Notes: a model not told the origin generated them from the sequence alone. DNA of 64,000 bases from Euryarchaeota archaeon (GCA_016207515.1 JACQPN010000002.1:262350-326349); one strand, 5' to 3'; shown: positions 19,081 through 28,696, counted from the first letter of the stretch. Made by a program: numbers and translations.

Positions 19081-20331
19081 ATGGCCGAGAAAGCGCTCGC
19101 GAAGGCCTCAGGCCTAGCGCAAGGCGCGGTCTCCGCGGGCCACATCGTCACCGCGAACGTGGACGTGGCGATGAGCCACGACAACTCGGCCTTGATCAAG
19201 AAGATATTCGGCGAATTGGGGGTCGCGAAGGTCTTCGATCCATCGCGGATGGTCTTCGTCCTCGACCATAAGAGCCCCGCCGACGACCTCAAGATCGCCG
19301 AGAACCACCAAACGATACGCAACTTCGCGAAGGAACAAGGCGTCGACAGCTTCTACGACGTGGGCGAAGGAATCTGCCACCAGGTACTCCCAGAGCACGG
19401 CCACGTGGGGCCCGGCATGCTCGTCGTCGGCACCGACAGCCATTCGACGACCTACGGCGCGTTCGGCGCCTTCGGGACGGCGGTAGGGGCCACCGAAATG
19501 GCCGCCATATGGGCGACGGGGGCCCTCTGGATGCAGGTACCGCCCACGATCAAGATCGAGATGAAGGGCACCTTACAAGACGGCGTCTACCCGAAGGACG
19601 CCGTACTGAAGATCATCGGCGAGATCGGCGCCGACGGCGCCAACTACAAGGCCGTCGAATACCATGGCGAAGCAGTCGCGGCCTTCGGGATACCCGAGCG
19701 CATGACGCTTTGCAACATGGCCTGTGAAATGGGCTCAAAGGCCGCCATGGTGCCGCCGGACGAGACCACGCGCGCGTTCGTCGAAGCGAGAGGTGGGCCT
19801 TGGGCGCCCCTTCGACCGGACGCCGATGCCGCATACGAGCGCACGGTCAGATTCGATGCCGCGGGCCTTGAACCACAGATAGCGGCCCCCCACACAGTCG
19901 ACAACGTGCACCCGATCTCGAAGTACCGGGGCCTCGAGATCCAACAGGCCTTCATCGGGAGCTGTACGAACGGCAGGCGCGAAGACCTTGCCGAGGCGGC
20001 GCGCGTTCTCAAAGGCCGCCACATAGCGCCCGGTGTCCGCCTCATAGTCATCGCCGCGTCACGGCAGAATTACCTGGACGCGATGGCGGACGGGTCGTTC
20101 GATTCGATCGTGCGGGCCGGCGGCACCATCATGAACCCGGGCTGCGGGCCGTGCCTCGGCGGGCACCAGGGGATACTCGCACCGGGCGAACGCTGCATCT
20201 CTGGCGCGAACCGCAATTTCAAGGGACGCATGGGGTCCTCCGACGCCGAGATATACCTCGCCTCGCCGGCGACGGTGGCCGCGTCCGCGCTCGAAGGGCG
20301 CATCGCAGACCCACGCGATTATCTCAACTAA
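19081..20331 (+). CDS. leuC: 3-isopropylmalate dehydratase / homoaconitase-family large subunit
   Basis: 416 residues from the ATG at 19081, starting MAEKALAKASG as LeuC proteins do. Aconitase-family features are TDSHSTTYGAFG, the first cluster Cys in GSCTNGRREDL (about residue 300) and the second pair in MNPGCGPCLGGHQG (about 360). The enzyme isomerises 2- to 3-isopropylmalate (or homocitrate-type substrates) using a [4Fe-4S] cluster. The small subunit is not adjacent; it lies at 33078. Homoaconitase or citramalate-pathway use cannot be excluded. Confidence 0.92.
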   Translation: MAEKALAKASGLAQGAVSAGHIVTANVDVAMSHDNSALIKKIFGELGVAKVFDPSRMVFVLDHKSPADDLKIAENHQTIRNFAKEQGVDSFYDVGEGICHQVLPEHGHVGPGMLVVGTDSHSTTYGAFGAFGTAVGATEMAAIWATGALWMQVPPTIKIEMKGTLQDGVYPKDAVLKIIGEIGADGANYKAVEYHGEAVAAFGIPERMTLCNMACEMGSKAAMVPPDETTRAFVEARGGPWAPLRPDADAAYERTVRFDAAGLEPQIAAPHTVDNVHPISKYRGLEIQQAFIGSCTNGRREDLAEAARVLKGRHIAPGVRLIVIAASRQNYLDAMADGSFDSIVRAGGTIMNPGCGPCLGGHQGILAPGERCISGANRNFKGRMGSSDAEIYLASPATVAASALEGRIADPRDYLN

Positions 20332-20555
20332 GGTGCGCGTGCTATCCCCAAGTGGCGGTCACGTGCCTCTTCGGGCTGACGCCCCACGTTACCCCTAAGC
20401 CCGCGACGTACCGTCGTCACATGGGGGTGGATTCCATCGCCCAAGATCCCTCCCCGAAGCCCTCCCGGCTTTCCCATTCAGACTCATCCAAATTCACGCC
20501 AGTGACAGGCGAAAAGGCTTTAGGCGGCCGGGCGGTAATTTCACGGCTGGAAGCA

Positions 20556-21851
20556 ATGGGGCGCTCGGCGACCGCGATAGTCGTGATTCTCGTACTGGGC
20601 TCCATAGTCGGCCTGCCCCAAGGAGCGGCAGCCACCGCACAACCGGATCTTCGGGTAGTCTTTGCGGGGATGAATCCGACGCTACCGACGGCGGGTCAGA
20701 GCATCGTCATCACAGCGAACGTCACGAACATCGGCGCCGCGAGCGTCCCCGCTAACACGACGTGGATCGTCAAATTCTACATCGACGGCGTTGAAGTGGG
20801 TTTCAATTCCACGAACGCGACGCTCGGCGTGGGCGCGTCCATGGTCTTCAGGAACCCGGGTTGGACATCGACAGCCGGAAGCCACGTGATCAACGTCACG
20901 GTCGACCCCGATGGGAACGTGACGGAAGCCTCTGAGACGAACAACAGCGCGGGCACCGGTTGCTTCAAGGTCCTGACACCGGCCGGTCTCATCGACAGCC
21001 GCTTCGAGACCGGTTCCGCATGGTGGGCGAAGAGGTTCTGGCTTCCGGCCACCGCTTCGGTCACCTTGAGCGTCATTACCAGGTTCAATTCGAGCTTCGA
21101 CGCCGCCAATTTCGGCACCGGCCTATGGGTGCGAGACGCCAACGACGGCCTATGGGTGGCGTTTCCAGCGGTCGGGTGGAGCACACGCTCCTTCACGCAC
21201 GTGCAGTCGCGCACGGTCCTCGGCGAGACCTCGGAGCACGAGGACGCCGCGTCGCCGCCCTACACGTCGGCGCCATTCGTGCATTCACGGACCATCACCC
21301 TTCCGGCCGGTAACTACACCTTCACTGGGATAGGGGCTTCCGACCGGATAAGGAACGTCACGCTTTCCCTCTCATCGTCGATCGCCACGTTCTCCGGGAA
21401 CGAAACAGGCGGCGTCGGTGTCCGTCTGTGGCGGGAGTGGCAGTTCACCGGCGACTTGGTGGGAAGCGTGGAGCGGCACGAGGACCATTCGTTCATCCAT
21501 GATGCGTCCACGGCCAGGACGATCCTCAATGCGTCCGTCCCGTTCAACGTGACGGGCCGCTTCTTCGGTGCGATAATCGGTGTGGGGCAGGTCATCGACG
21601 TGGGCTATTCCGGGCCCGGCCCGTTCCACACGTTCGCGTCGGGGTTCATCACGGCGCATTGCGTGTCGTTCGACGGGGCGCACGCCGGGGCGTGGACCAT
21701 GAACGTCCGCCGGTATGTCGGTGTGGGCCAGGAGGTCTTCGCGCCGGCCGTGTTCGATTGCGCCTTGGAAGACACCGCATTCTCTGCGACGTCGTCGAAC
21801 GCGGTCGTGGCGTTCGCGGCCGACGTCACGTTGCCCCCGCCAGATTGCTGA
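20556..21851 (+). CDS. Secreted CARDB-domain protein
   Basis: 431 residues from the ATG at 20556. A signal peptide (residues 1-28, to GAAATA) is followed by a CARDB module (about 32-130) with the typical NVTNIGAASVPANTTW and ASETNNSAG phrases, and then by a ~290-residue unknown beta-rich domain. That second domain is shared with the next protein: compare WREWQFTGDLV with REWAFRGTVV, and FFGAIIGVGQVID with LFGAMIAAGQVAD. A TATA-like AAAGGCTTTA lies about 40 bases upstream. Function unknown; extracellular. Confidence 0.7.
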   Translation: MGRSATAIVVILVLGSIVGLPQGAAATAQPDLRVVFAGMNPTLPTAGQSIVITANVTNIGAASVPANTTWIVKFYIDGVEVGFNSTNATLGVGASMVFRNPGWTSTAGSHVINVTVDPDGNVTEASETNNSAGTGCFKVLTPAGLIDSRFETGSAWWAKRFWLPATASVTLSVITRFNSSFDAANFGTGLWVRDANDGLWVAFPAVGWSTRSFTHVQSRTVLGETSEHEDAASPPYTSAPFVHSRTITLPAGNYTFTGIGASDRIRNVTLSLSSSIATFSGNETGGVGVRLWREWQFTGDLVGSVERHEDHSFIHDASTARTILNASVPFNVTGRFFGAIIGVGQVIDVGYSGPGPFHTFASGFITAHCVSFDGAHAGAWTMNVRRYVGVGQEVFAPAVFDCALEDTAFSATSSNAVVAFAADVTLPPPDC

Positions 21852-21900
21852 AGGCCGCTCCGGTGGCAAGGGTTATCCCGGGGGCCGGGTTTTCCGACCC

Positions 21901-22857
21901 GTGCGGGGCTCATCCCGGGCCGGGTCTATCGCGGTGACTTTCCTACTTGCGGTGCCGGGTCTTTCAGCGGGCGGCGTCGCGCCTTCCTCGATCCTCGCCT
22001 CCCACGATGACACGGTCCCGGGGTGGTGGCTCGTCGGCCTTCATCTTCCCGCAGGAGGGCACGTGGGCATATCAGTCACGGCATGGTCCGAGGACGTCCT
22101 GCACTCGTACGACGTCGGAAGTGGCATCTGGGTCCTCAAAGCACCGGGCCGCGTCCTCTACACGATGTCGACGGTCGCCTTCTCCGAGCCTCGAAACGTG
22201 GTCCACGTCGAGGCCGACACGGACGGCTTCGACCACTACGAGCATGGAGCGCAGGGCGGCCAGGTGATAGATTCGGCCTTCTTCCAACACGCCGCCGCGC
22301 CGTTTCTTCCGGCCGGCGATTATTTCGTTGTCTCGGCCTTGGCCGCGACAAACGTGGCCAGGGTCAGGTACGAGGTCTCCACCGAGCCCGGTGCGTACGT
22401 GACTGCCGAGGCCAACGCGTCGCGCGTGGACATATTTCGCGAGTGGGCTTTCCGGGGCACGGTCGTCGTGAGCGAGGAACGGAACGTCAACGACCGTTTC
22501 AACGGCGGCCTTCCGGTGCAATTCGAGGAATCGCACACGGCTCGCGCCGTGGCCAACGCGACGCTCGCCTACGCCTCGCCGAATAGGTTGTTCGGCGCGA
22601 TGATCGCGGCAGGCCAGGTCGCTGACACGTCGGTCCAAGGGGCCCAGTGGAACGGACTCATGAGATCCTCACCATCGTGTTGGGCCATGGTGGACGCGCC
22701 TCCCGGCGACTACCTCTTCCGCATCGGCCATTACGTGGCCGCCGGGCGCGAGACGGGGCAACGACACACATTGACCTGCGGCGGTGGCGACCCGGCGGGT
22801 GCGGCCGCCGACTTCGATGCGCTCGTCGTGTTCGCGGCCGACGTCGCGTTTCCGTGA
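21901..22857 (+). CDS. Secreted paralogue lacking the CARDB domain
   Basis: 318 residues from a GTG at 21901, chosen because it begins a good signal peptide (MRGSSRAG then a hydrophobic stretch to GLSAGG) and lies 25-30 bases after a TATA-like GGGTTATC. The whole mature part is homologous to the second domain of the preceding protein; both end in VVAFAADV or VVFAADV. This is a tandem duplication with loss or gain of the CARDB module. I do not recognise the domain. Confidence 0.65.
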   Translation: MRGSSRAGSIAVTFLLAVPGLSAGGVAPSSILASHDDTVPGWWLVGLHLPAGGHVGISVTAWSEDVLHSYDVGSGIWVLKAPGRVLYTMSTVAFSEPRNVVHVEADTDGFDHYEHGAQGGQVIDSAFFQHAAAPFLPAGDYFVVSALAATNVARVRYEVSTEPGAYVTAEANASRVDIFREWAFRGTVVVSEERNVNDRFNGGLPVQFEESHTARAVANATLAYASPNRLFGAMIAAGQVADTSVQGAQWNGLMRSSPSCWAMVDAPPGDYLFRIGHYVAAGRETGQRHTLTCGGGDPAGAAADFDALVVFAADVAFP

Positions 22858-22920
22858 CCGCGCCGATGAGGTTGGCGCGCGCGGCGAAGGGGTTTTACGC
22901 CCGTCGACGCTTCGAGCGCC

Positions 22921-23961
22921 GTGGCCGAGACGATGAAGGCCGTGGTCATAGACGAGCACGGCGACATTGAGAGACTGCGTTTCACGGACGTGAGGGTGCC
23001 GGTCGTCGGCGATGGCGAGGCGCTTGTCGAGATCCGCGCGGCCGCGCTCAATTTCCTGGACGTGTTCGTCCGTCGCGGGATCCCGGGCATCAAGTTGGCG
23101 ATGCCGCACATCCTCGGCGCGGATGCGGCCGGCATCGTGCGGCGCCTCGGGGGGGAAGGCGCTGACGTCTCCGAGGGGGACCGGGTCGCGATAAACCCCG
23201 GCCTTTCGTGCGGGGCATGCCTACATTGTGCGCGCGGCGACGACAATGTGTGCGTCGATTACAAGATAATCGGAGAGCACGTCCCCGGCACCTACGCCCA
23301 GTTCATTTCGGTGCCGCGTAAGAACCTCATCAGGATACCGGCTGCGATGCCATTCGACGATGCCGCGGCCTTCCCGCTCGTCTACATGACTGCATGGAGG
23401 ATGTTGAAAACGAGAGCGGGCCTTCGCCCTCGGGAACGCGTGCTCGTGCTCGGGGCCTCGGGCGGCGTCTCTTCGGCGGCCATCCAGATCGCAAAGCACC
23501 TGGGGGCCCTCGTCGCCGCCACGGCCGGCGGCGAAGAGAAGATGGAGCGGGCCGCAAGGCTCGGCGCCGATTTCGTCGTCGACAGCCGGTCCGACTGGGG
23601 GAAGGCGGTCTACGATTGGAGCGGGCGTAACGGCGTCGACGTCGTGATCGACAACGTGGGTCAGGAGACGTGGAAAAGTTCCATCAGGGCCCTCGCGCGA
23701 GGGGGAAGATTGGTCACATGCGGCGCGACGACGGGCCCGTTCGCTGAAACCGATCTCCGCCACGTTTTCTGGAAGCATCTTTCCATCCTCGGGTCCACGA
23801 TGTGCAACATGCAGGAATTCCGTGATGTCATGCAACTCGCCTTCGAAGGCAGGCTCAAGGTGGTCGTGGACAGGGCGATGCCACTAAGTGAAGCCAAGGC
23901 CGCGCAACTCATGCTCGAGGAGCGCCGGCATTTCGGGAAGATCGTGCTCCATCCTTGGTGA
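22921..23961 (+). CDS. Zinc-type MDR alcohol dehydrogenase / quinone oxidoreductase family
   Basis: 346 residues. The N-terminal GroES-like domain has HILGADAAGIV and a structural-zinc Cys set (CGACLHCARGDDNVC, residues 94-108). The cofactor domain has the GASGGVSSAAIQIAK nucleotide loop (about 178). NADPH-dependent reduction of enoyl or quinone substrates is typical of the family. The first start is the GTG at 22921; an ATG four codons later is possible. The tail ending HFGKIVLHPW is characteristic of this family. Confidence 0.88.
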   Translation: MAETMKAVVIDEHGDIERLRFTDVRVPVVGDGEALVEIRAAALNFLDVFVRRGIPGIKLAMPHILGADAAGIVRRLGGEGADVSEGDRVAINPGLSCGACLHCARGDDNVCVDYKIIGEHVPGTYAQFISVPRKNLIRIPAAMPFDDAAAFPLVYMTAWRMLKTRAGLRPRERVLVLGASGGVSSAAIQIAKHLGALVAATAGGEEKMERAARLGADFVVDSRSDWGKAVYDWSGRNGVDVVIDNVGQETWKSSIRALARGGRLVTCGATTGPFAETDLRHVFWKHLSILGSTMCNMQEFRDVMQLAFEGRLKVVVDRAMPLSEAKAAQLMLEERRHFGKIVLHPW

Positions 23962-24158
23962 CGGCCGGCGGGCTTTGATTTCGGATGTAGGCGTGCGTCG
24001 GATGGCGAGATATTGCTCCGTTCTGGTGTCGGCCGATTAGCTTTGTCGTCGGAAAACGTACAAAAAACGACAAATTTGGTGCCAAGATATCAACCTTGAG
24101 GGTGAACGTTAAAGGTTTCATCCACAAATCCCTAATAGGGCCAAACGAAGGTGATTAA

Positions 24159-25331
24159 GTGAAGGGCATGGAGCGAAGACTCGGCGTCTCAATCCTTGCG
24201 TTGGGGCTCATCGTGGGGTCGGCAAGTGCACTTCCCGCGGACGCACCGGCCGCACCCACGGGGCAAACCCACGACGCGGTCACAAAAGTCAAGGCGTTGC
24301 TCGAAGGCGCGACCTCGGCCGCGAGCGCTGCCACGTCGGGCGCTCCAGGCACTGCCGCAGGCGCAGGCGCTGCGGCCAGCTCGATCCTACGATCCATTGC
24401 AAACGCCGTATTGCACGCTGCCGGCACCGTCGCGGCAGCAATCTCGGACGCAATGATGACCGTCGTTGGTGGCGCGTCGCAGGCCTCGAGGCTCGTCGGC
24501 GCCACGGCCGCCATTGCGGGGACCTCTATCGCGTCATCGCTCGCCTTCGGAGGATCCACGCTGGCCGGCGCGGGAAGCGTCGTTCTGGAGATAGGAGCCG
24601 CAGCGCTCGCTTCCGTCGTTACGTTCCTGTCGAACGCAGTCTCGATCGTCTCAATCTCACTCGCCTCCGCTGCCGCGGCGCTCGCCGGCGTTCTCACGAA
24701 CGTTGCAAGCGTCGTGGCCTCCCTCTCACAATCCGCAAGCAAGGCGCGCCTGCAGGTCGACCCGCGGATCGCGGTCTACGGCGGCGCCGCGGTCGCCGGT
24801 TCCGCAGGCCTCTGGGCGGTTGCGGACTGGCTCAAGAAAGCGGGGGTGCTCGCCCCGCTTTACACGCGCCTCGCCCCATCACGACTGCTCGACAACGAGG
24901 TCCGTCAACGGATCTTCAAGCTCATCGAAGAGAACCCAGGCGTCCACGTGAGCGCGATCCGTGCCGAGATGGGCATCGGCTGGGGGACCACCGTCTACCA
25001 CCTTTCGAAGCTCAAAGCAGCCCACATGGTGACGACCATGGGATCGGGAAACCAGGTCTGCTACTTCAAGAACGGATCCGGCGTCTCCGCGTCCGATCAA
25101 AAGGCGATCCCGCTTCTCAAGAACCCGAAGGCCAAGGCCATCCGGGAATTCCTCACGACAAACCCGGGCGCCACCCAGAAGCGCGTCGCAGACATGCTTG
25201 GCATGAGCGCGGCGCTCGTCTCATGGCACGTGGCAAGGCTCGAGGACGCTGGTCTCTTGGAACGCGTGCGCGACGGCCGCGTCACGAGACTTGCATTGAA
25301 GACCATCGATCCCGTGGCCGTCGCCGCGTGA
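24159..25331 (+). CDS. Membrane-tethered protein with two C-terminal winged-helix domains
   Basis: 390 residues. A signal/anchor segment (about 7-26) is followed by an unusual ~190-residue Ala/Ser/Gly/Val-rich stretch with several weakly hydrophobic segments, then a hydrophobic helix near 208-225. Two winged-helix domains follow (about 245-310, ENPGVHVSAIRAEMGI; and about 330-385, NPGATQKRVADMLGMS). Membrane-bound wHTH regulators of this layout are common in Thermoplasmata-like archaea; the regulon is unknown. The GTG at 24159 and the ATG at 24168 are both possible behind GGTGAT. Confidence 0.7.
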   Translation: MKGMERRLGVSILALGLIVGSASALPADAPAAPTGQTHDAVTKVKALLEGATSAASAATSGAPGTAAGAGAAASSILRSIANAVLHAAGTVAAAISDAMMTVVGGASQASRLVGATAAIAGTSIASSLAFGGSTLAGAGSVVLEIGAAALASVVTFLSNAVSIVSISLASAAAALAGVLTNVASVVASLSQSASKARLQVDPRIAVYGGAAVAGSAGLWAVADWLKKAGVLAPLYTRLAPSRLLDNEVRQRIFKLIEENPGVHVSAIRAEMGIGWGTTVYHLSKLKAAHMVTTMGSGNQVCYFKNGSGVSASDQKAIPLLKNPKAKAIREFLTTNPGATQKRVADMLGMSAALVSWHVARLEDAGLLERVRDGRVTRLALKTIDPVAVAA

Positions 25332-25336
25332 GAGCA

Positions 25337-26251
25337 TCAGTCCTTCTTCGTCGACGCCTCGATGCCCTTCACGAGCGCGTGCAGCGTGCGTAGCGTCGGC
25401 GTCTCGGCCTTCACGTTGCGGCCATACTCGCAAAGCTTCCCGACGATCTCGTCGATCTCGGTCCTTCGTCCCCGTTCGATGTCCTGGAGCATGCTGCTCT
25501 TGTTGTCGCGAGTACGCCTCGCCACTTCCCTCGTCCGTTCTAGAAGGTCCACGCGAGGCAGTCCGACCCCGATCCCATCCGCGACCGTCACGCCCTCCTT
25601 CACGGCGCGCTCCATCAATTCCTTCAAAAGAGCGTTGGAAAGCAGTTCACCGTTCTTGAGGCCCGTGATCGCCGTTATCGGGTTGATCCCGCTGTTCACT
25701 ATCGCCTTTGCCCAGATCTCGCCGACCAGGTTCTCGGTGTACTCGGCCGGGATGCCGCATTCGGTGAACGCCGAGACGTAGTCGCTCGCCCAGCTCTTGC
25801 TCTGCCTGATGAGCGGGCCAAGGTAAGTGTAGCCGCGTCCTGCATGATGCACGTGCCCGGGCTCAAGGTAGGTGATACCGTGCGTCGTCACGCCGCCGAA
25901 CGTCCGACCCTCCCCCGCGTACTTCACGAGGACCTCGATGTTGTTCAGGCCGTTTTGCAACGACATGACGGACGTCGTGGGCCCGATGAGGGGAAGAGCG
26001 CCCTTGATCGCGGCCTCGGTGTCGTACGCCTTCACCGCGATGACCAAGAGATCCGGCGTGTCCACGTCCAGTGGGTCGCTTGTGACCTCCGGGTGGGCGA
26101 CGAGTTGCGTCTCCCCAGTGACCCGTAGCCCCGCGGCCTCGATGGCGGTGACCTGTTCCGACCTGCACACCAAAGCCACGTCGTGCTTTTGCGACAGTTT
26201 GGCTCCGATGAAGCTTCCGAGGGCTCCCGCACCCAGGACCACGATCCTCAC
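25337..26251 (-). CDS. panE: 2-dehydropantoate 2-reductase (ketopantoate reductase)
   Basis: 304 residues from a GTG at 26251 that overlaps the stop of the upstream gene (GTGA). The NADPH loop is GAGALGSFIGAKLS (residues 7-20). The family motifs VKAYDTEAAI, SLQNGLNN and the catalytic-Lys helix GEIWAKAIVNSGINP (about 176-190) are present. It reduces ketopantoate for coenzyme A synthesis. The long upstream in-frame extension is antisense noise over thiI. Confidence 0.9.
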   Translation of the reverse strand: MRIVVLGAGALGSFIGAKLSQKHDVALVCRSEQVTAIEAAGLRVTGETQLVAHPEVTSDPLDVDTPDLLVIAVKAYDTEAAIKGALPLIGPTTSVMSLQNGLNNIEVLVKYAGEGRTFGGVTTHGITYLEPGHVHHAGRGYTYLGPLIRQSKSWASDYVSAFTECGIPAEYTENLVGEIWAKAIVNSGINPITAITGLKNGELLSNALLKELMERAVKEGVTVADGIGVGLPRVDLLERTREVARRTRDNKSSMLQDIERGRRTEIDEIVGKLCEYGRNVKAETPTLRTLHALVKGIEASTKKD

Positions 26252-27321
26252 CCTGAAACCTCCTTGTCCGTCGCCTGGTCCAGTGCCCTCACGGCCAACG
26301 CTGCGGCGTCGGCCATGCTGATGAGGTCCGAGGCGTCGCGCGATTGCCCGGTCGGCCATTGACCACGTTTTTCGAACCCGATCCTTTGGGCGAGCCCGTC
26401 CAAGTAGTCGTCTTCGAGGGCCAACACGGGCCTCATTATGGGGAACTCCACTTCCGGGTCGATGAGCGGGATCGTGCCGAGCTCGCCCACACGCTCGCCC
26501 GTCACCACGGCCGCCGCTTTGGTCCGCCGGCAGATGCCCATCGCGACGGCCACCTGGAACCGGTACCGCGATTCCTCCGAAAGACCTGGCAGCACCGGGA
26601 CCATACGGAGTTTGAACCGCGGCGCCCAAGCGGAAAGCGTCTTGAGGATCGAGAGCTTCGCTTCCACGCCGTCCTCAAACACGACGGGAACAAGACCGGC
26701 GCCGCGCTTCATTATCATCCAACACGCGATCGCCGACTCGACGTCGTCGATGATGCCGACGACTTTCCCCTGCGACGAAAGCGGGAGGCCGCCCGGGCCG
26801 GGGAGGATGTGAGCGAACACGAACGCCCGCTTCTGGCGCACTTCCAAATGGATCTCCACATCGGGCTTCGAAAGGTCCACCTTGACGCCCTTTGCCTCAT
26901 TGGCAAGGAAGATCGCGGACCCGGCTTCGCGTCCCGCATCCATTGACGTGAACTTGTGATCTCCAGTGCGACGCGCACGTACGGCAAAACGTTGGCCGGG
27001 CTTGAGAAGCGCCATCGAGTACTCGGCAATGAACGGCTTTATCTCATCCAGCGTCGACCCGCACTCCGACACCGGGCTGAAACTCACGACCCCGAACGTG
27101 CGTCGCAGGATATCGGCGCCCCGCTCCTCGTCGGGCGTGACCACGTAGACCCGCCCGTACTCGCGCTTGACGGCCACCTGCACGCCTTCGCGAAGAAACG
27201 CGTCCTCGATGTTTCTGCAAAGGATGCGTTCGAACCGGCCCCGGACCTGGTCACTCTTGATCCCCAACTCGCCGTAGCGGACGAGGAAGGTGCGCCAGGG
27301 GGTCGACAGGACGGAGACCAT
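26248..27321 (-). CDS. thiI: ThiI-like tRNA sulfurtransferase (THUMP + PP-loop)
   Basis: 357 residues from the ATG at 27321, about 25 bases after a strong TATA box and therefore probably leaderless. An N-terminal ferredoxin-like/THUMP domain starts at VRYGELGIKSDQVRGRFE. The PP-loop nucleotide-binding domain is degenerate-looking near LPLSSQGKVVGIIDDVES. The C-terminus has VVTGERVGELGT. There is no rhodanese domain. It activates U8 of tRNA for 4-thiouridine formation and is translationally coupled to panE. Confidence 0.85.
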   Translation of the reverse strand: MVSVLSTPWRTFLVRYGELGIKSDQVRGRFERILCRNIEDAFLREGVQVAVKREYGRVYVVTPDEERGADILRRTFGVVSFSPVSECGSTLDEIKPFIAEYSMALLKPGQRFAVRARRTGDHKFTSMDAGREAGSAIFLANEAKGVKVDLSKPDVEIHLEVRQKRAFVFAHILPGPGGLPLSSQGKVVGIIDDVESAIACWMIMKRGAGLVPVVFEDGVEAKLSILKTLSAWAPRFKLRMVPVLPGLSEESRYRFQVAVAMGICRRTKAAAVVTGERVGELGTIPLIDPEVEFPIMRPVLALEDDYLDGLAQRIGFEKRGQWPTGQSRDASDLISMADAAALAVRALDQATDKEVSG

Positions 27322-27346
27322 GTGTGGGGGAGGATTCAGGCGGAGG

Positions 27347-27355
27347 TATAAAAGG
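27347..27355 (-). promoter_or_regulatory. TATA box of thiI-panE
   Basis: Read on the minus strand, CCTTTTATA lies 26-34 bases before the thiI ATG, which implies a leaderless transcript. Confidence 0.65.
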
Positions 27356-27434
27356 GGTGGGGCCCGCGCGAATGTAACCGTGGTAGTCGCTCTTCGGATG
27401 TATTCTTGCAGTGGTTCAAAGCAGACATCGCAAC

Positions 27435-27476
27435 TGCGATGACTTCGCGCCTCCGGCGCTACGTCATCTTGCCGCA
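27435..27476 (-). repeat. tRNA-Leu-associated palindromic repeat, copy A
   Basis: About 42 bases with nested inverted repeats: GATGAC...GTCATC outside and GCGCC-tcc-GGCGC inside, followed by TTGCCGCAT. Related copies lie at 27518, 32479 and 39619. Together with copy B it sits 3' of tRNA-Leu(GAG). Confidence 0.6.
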
Positions 27477-27517
27477 TTCTTATCCATCGCCTGCGCTCGG
27501 TCAAAAGAGGTGCGGCT

Positions 27518-27559
27518 GCGATGACTCCGGGCCTTCGGCCCTTCGTCATCTTGCCGCAT
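27518..27559 (-). repeat. tRNA-Leu-associated palindromic repeat, copy B
   Basis: Same outer arms (GATGAC/GTCATC) and TTGCCGCAT end as copy A, but the inner stem is replaced by a compensated GGGCC-ttc-GGCCC. This suggests the hairpin, not the sequence, is what is conserved. It lies 32 bases from the tRNA-Leu(GAG) 3' end. Confidence 0.6.
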
Positions 27560-27590
27560 TTCTGCCGCTCGCTCACGCTCGCGTCAGAAA

Positions 27591-27675
27591 TGCGGGGAGC
27601 AGGATTTGAACCTGCGAACTCCTGCGAGACTAGACCCTCAATCTAGCGCCTTTGACCTGGCTGGGCTATCCCCGC
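27591..27675 (-). tRNA. tRNA-Leu (GAG)
   Basis: 85 nt. Acceptor GCGGGGA/TCCCCGC with discriminator A, Leu-type D loop (AGCCAGGTCAAA), anticodon stem CTAGA/TCTAG with loop TTGAGGG, a long variable arm and a GCAGG-TTCAAAT-CCTGC T arm. CCA is not encoded. Confidence 0.95.
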
Positions 27676-27910
27676 TGACCGCAGGCCGGTAGTCCAAGAC
27701 TTTCCCGGCCGAGGACGCAGTGGACGACCGAAGGGAGTCCACGAGCGCCCGAGCCCGCCACCACGGCGGGCGAGGGAAACTTTCCCCGAAGGGAAACCAA
27801 TATTCCATTCGCCTGAAGTTGACGGTCGCATATCAAGTATTCGGTGGCGCCAATCTGGAGAGGGCCGATGCGATTCGCCATAGCGAGTCGTGGAACTACG
27901 TCTCGGCCCC

Positions 27911-28696
27911 TTACTTCGCCACCGCGATCTCGTCCACAGCCTTGACCCGGCTCATGAGCGTCTGGATTGCGTGCTGCAAGGCTTCCTTTGCAGTGACCGA
28001 GCCGTCCGTCTCGAACCGGAAGATGAATCTCCTTGGCTCGGAGCTTATCTCCACCGCGTCGCCGGCGACGTTCACGCAGTTCATGCAGAGCGTGCACTTC
28101 TCCACGTCAACGAGCGTGATATGGCCGTCTTTCTCGGTGATGGCGTCGGTCGGGCAGATCCGGCCCTCCACGGTCTCGGAAGTGTCGCCCTTGATCTTGA
28201 CGATCGGGTACTCCTTGTACCCGGCACCATGGACGGGCGACCACTTGGCGTGGCGCGTGCCCGTTGCGAGGATCGCATGCGCCTCCAGCATCACGCGCTG
28301 GTTCTCGCCGAGCTTCACGATCGGGACCCTTTCGTCCTTCACTGCGAACTTGCGGTCGGCCGGTTGGAGGTCGCTCGAATAGACCATGCCAGGGCCCTCC
28401 TTCGAAAGTGTGAAGATGACGGTGCATGTGGGACAGCCTTCCCCGTGGCAGGCGGAACAGGTCTCGCGCGGTTGGAAAAGCTTGAGGTCTGTCGGGATAG
28501 GTAGGAGCCCCAACCGGTGGGAGATCATCTCGTCGAACAACGCGGACGTGTTGTCGTAGATCACGACGTCCTCGATCGCGAGCTTCGGGACGTCCGCGAC
28601 GAGCGTACGTCGAAGGGCGTTCACGAAGGCGTGGTTCACGTCGGAGATGACGAGGCTAGCCTTGGTGTCGGTGAGTTCGCGGATCTCAACTTGCAT
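27911..28696 (-). CDS. rpoD: DNA-directed RNA polymerase subunit D (Rpo3)
   Basis: 261 residues. The alpha-like dimerisation core includes NALRRTLVADVP (residues 26-37) and the HRLGLLPIP loop. The inserted ferredoxin-like domain has CSACHGEGCPTC (about 82-93), CPTDAI and CTLCMNCV, so at least one Fe-S or zinc site is retained. It pairs with subunit L to nucleate the archaeal polymerase. It is the last gene of the S13-S4-S11-Rpo3 operon and is separated from S11 by two bases. Confidence 0.95.
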   Translation of the reverse strand: MQVEIRELTDTKASLVISDVNHAFVNALRRTLVADVPKLAIEDVVIYDNTSALFDEMISHRLGLLPIPTDLKLFQPRETCSACHGEGCPTCTVIFTLSKEGPGMVYSSDLQPADRKFAVKDERVPIVKLGENQRVMLEAHAILATGTRHAKWSPVHGAGYKEYPIVKIKGDTSETVEGRICPTDAITEKDGHITLVDVEKCTLCMNCVNVAGDAVEISSEPRRFIFRFETDGSVTAKEALQHAIQTLMSRVKAVDEIAVAK

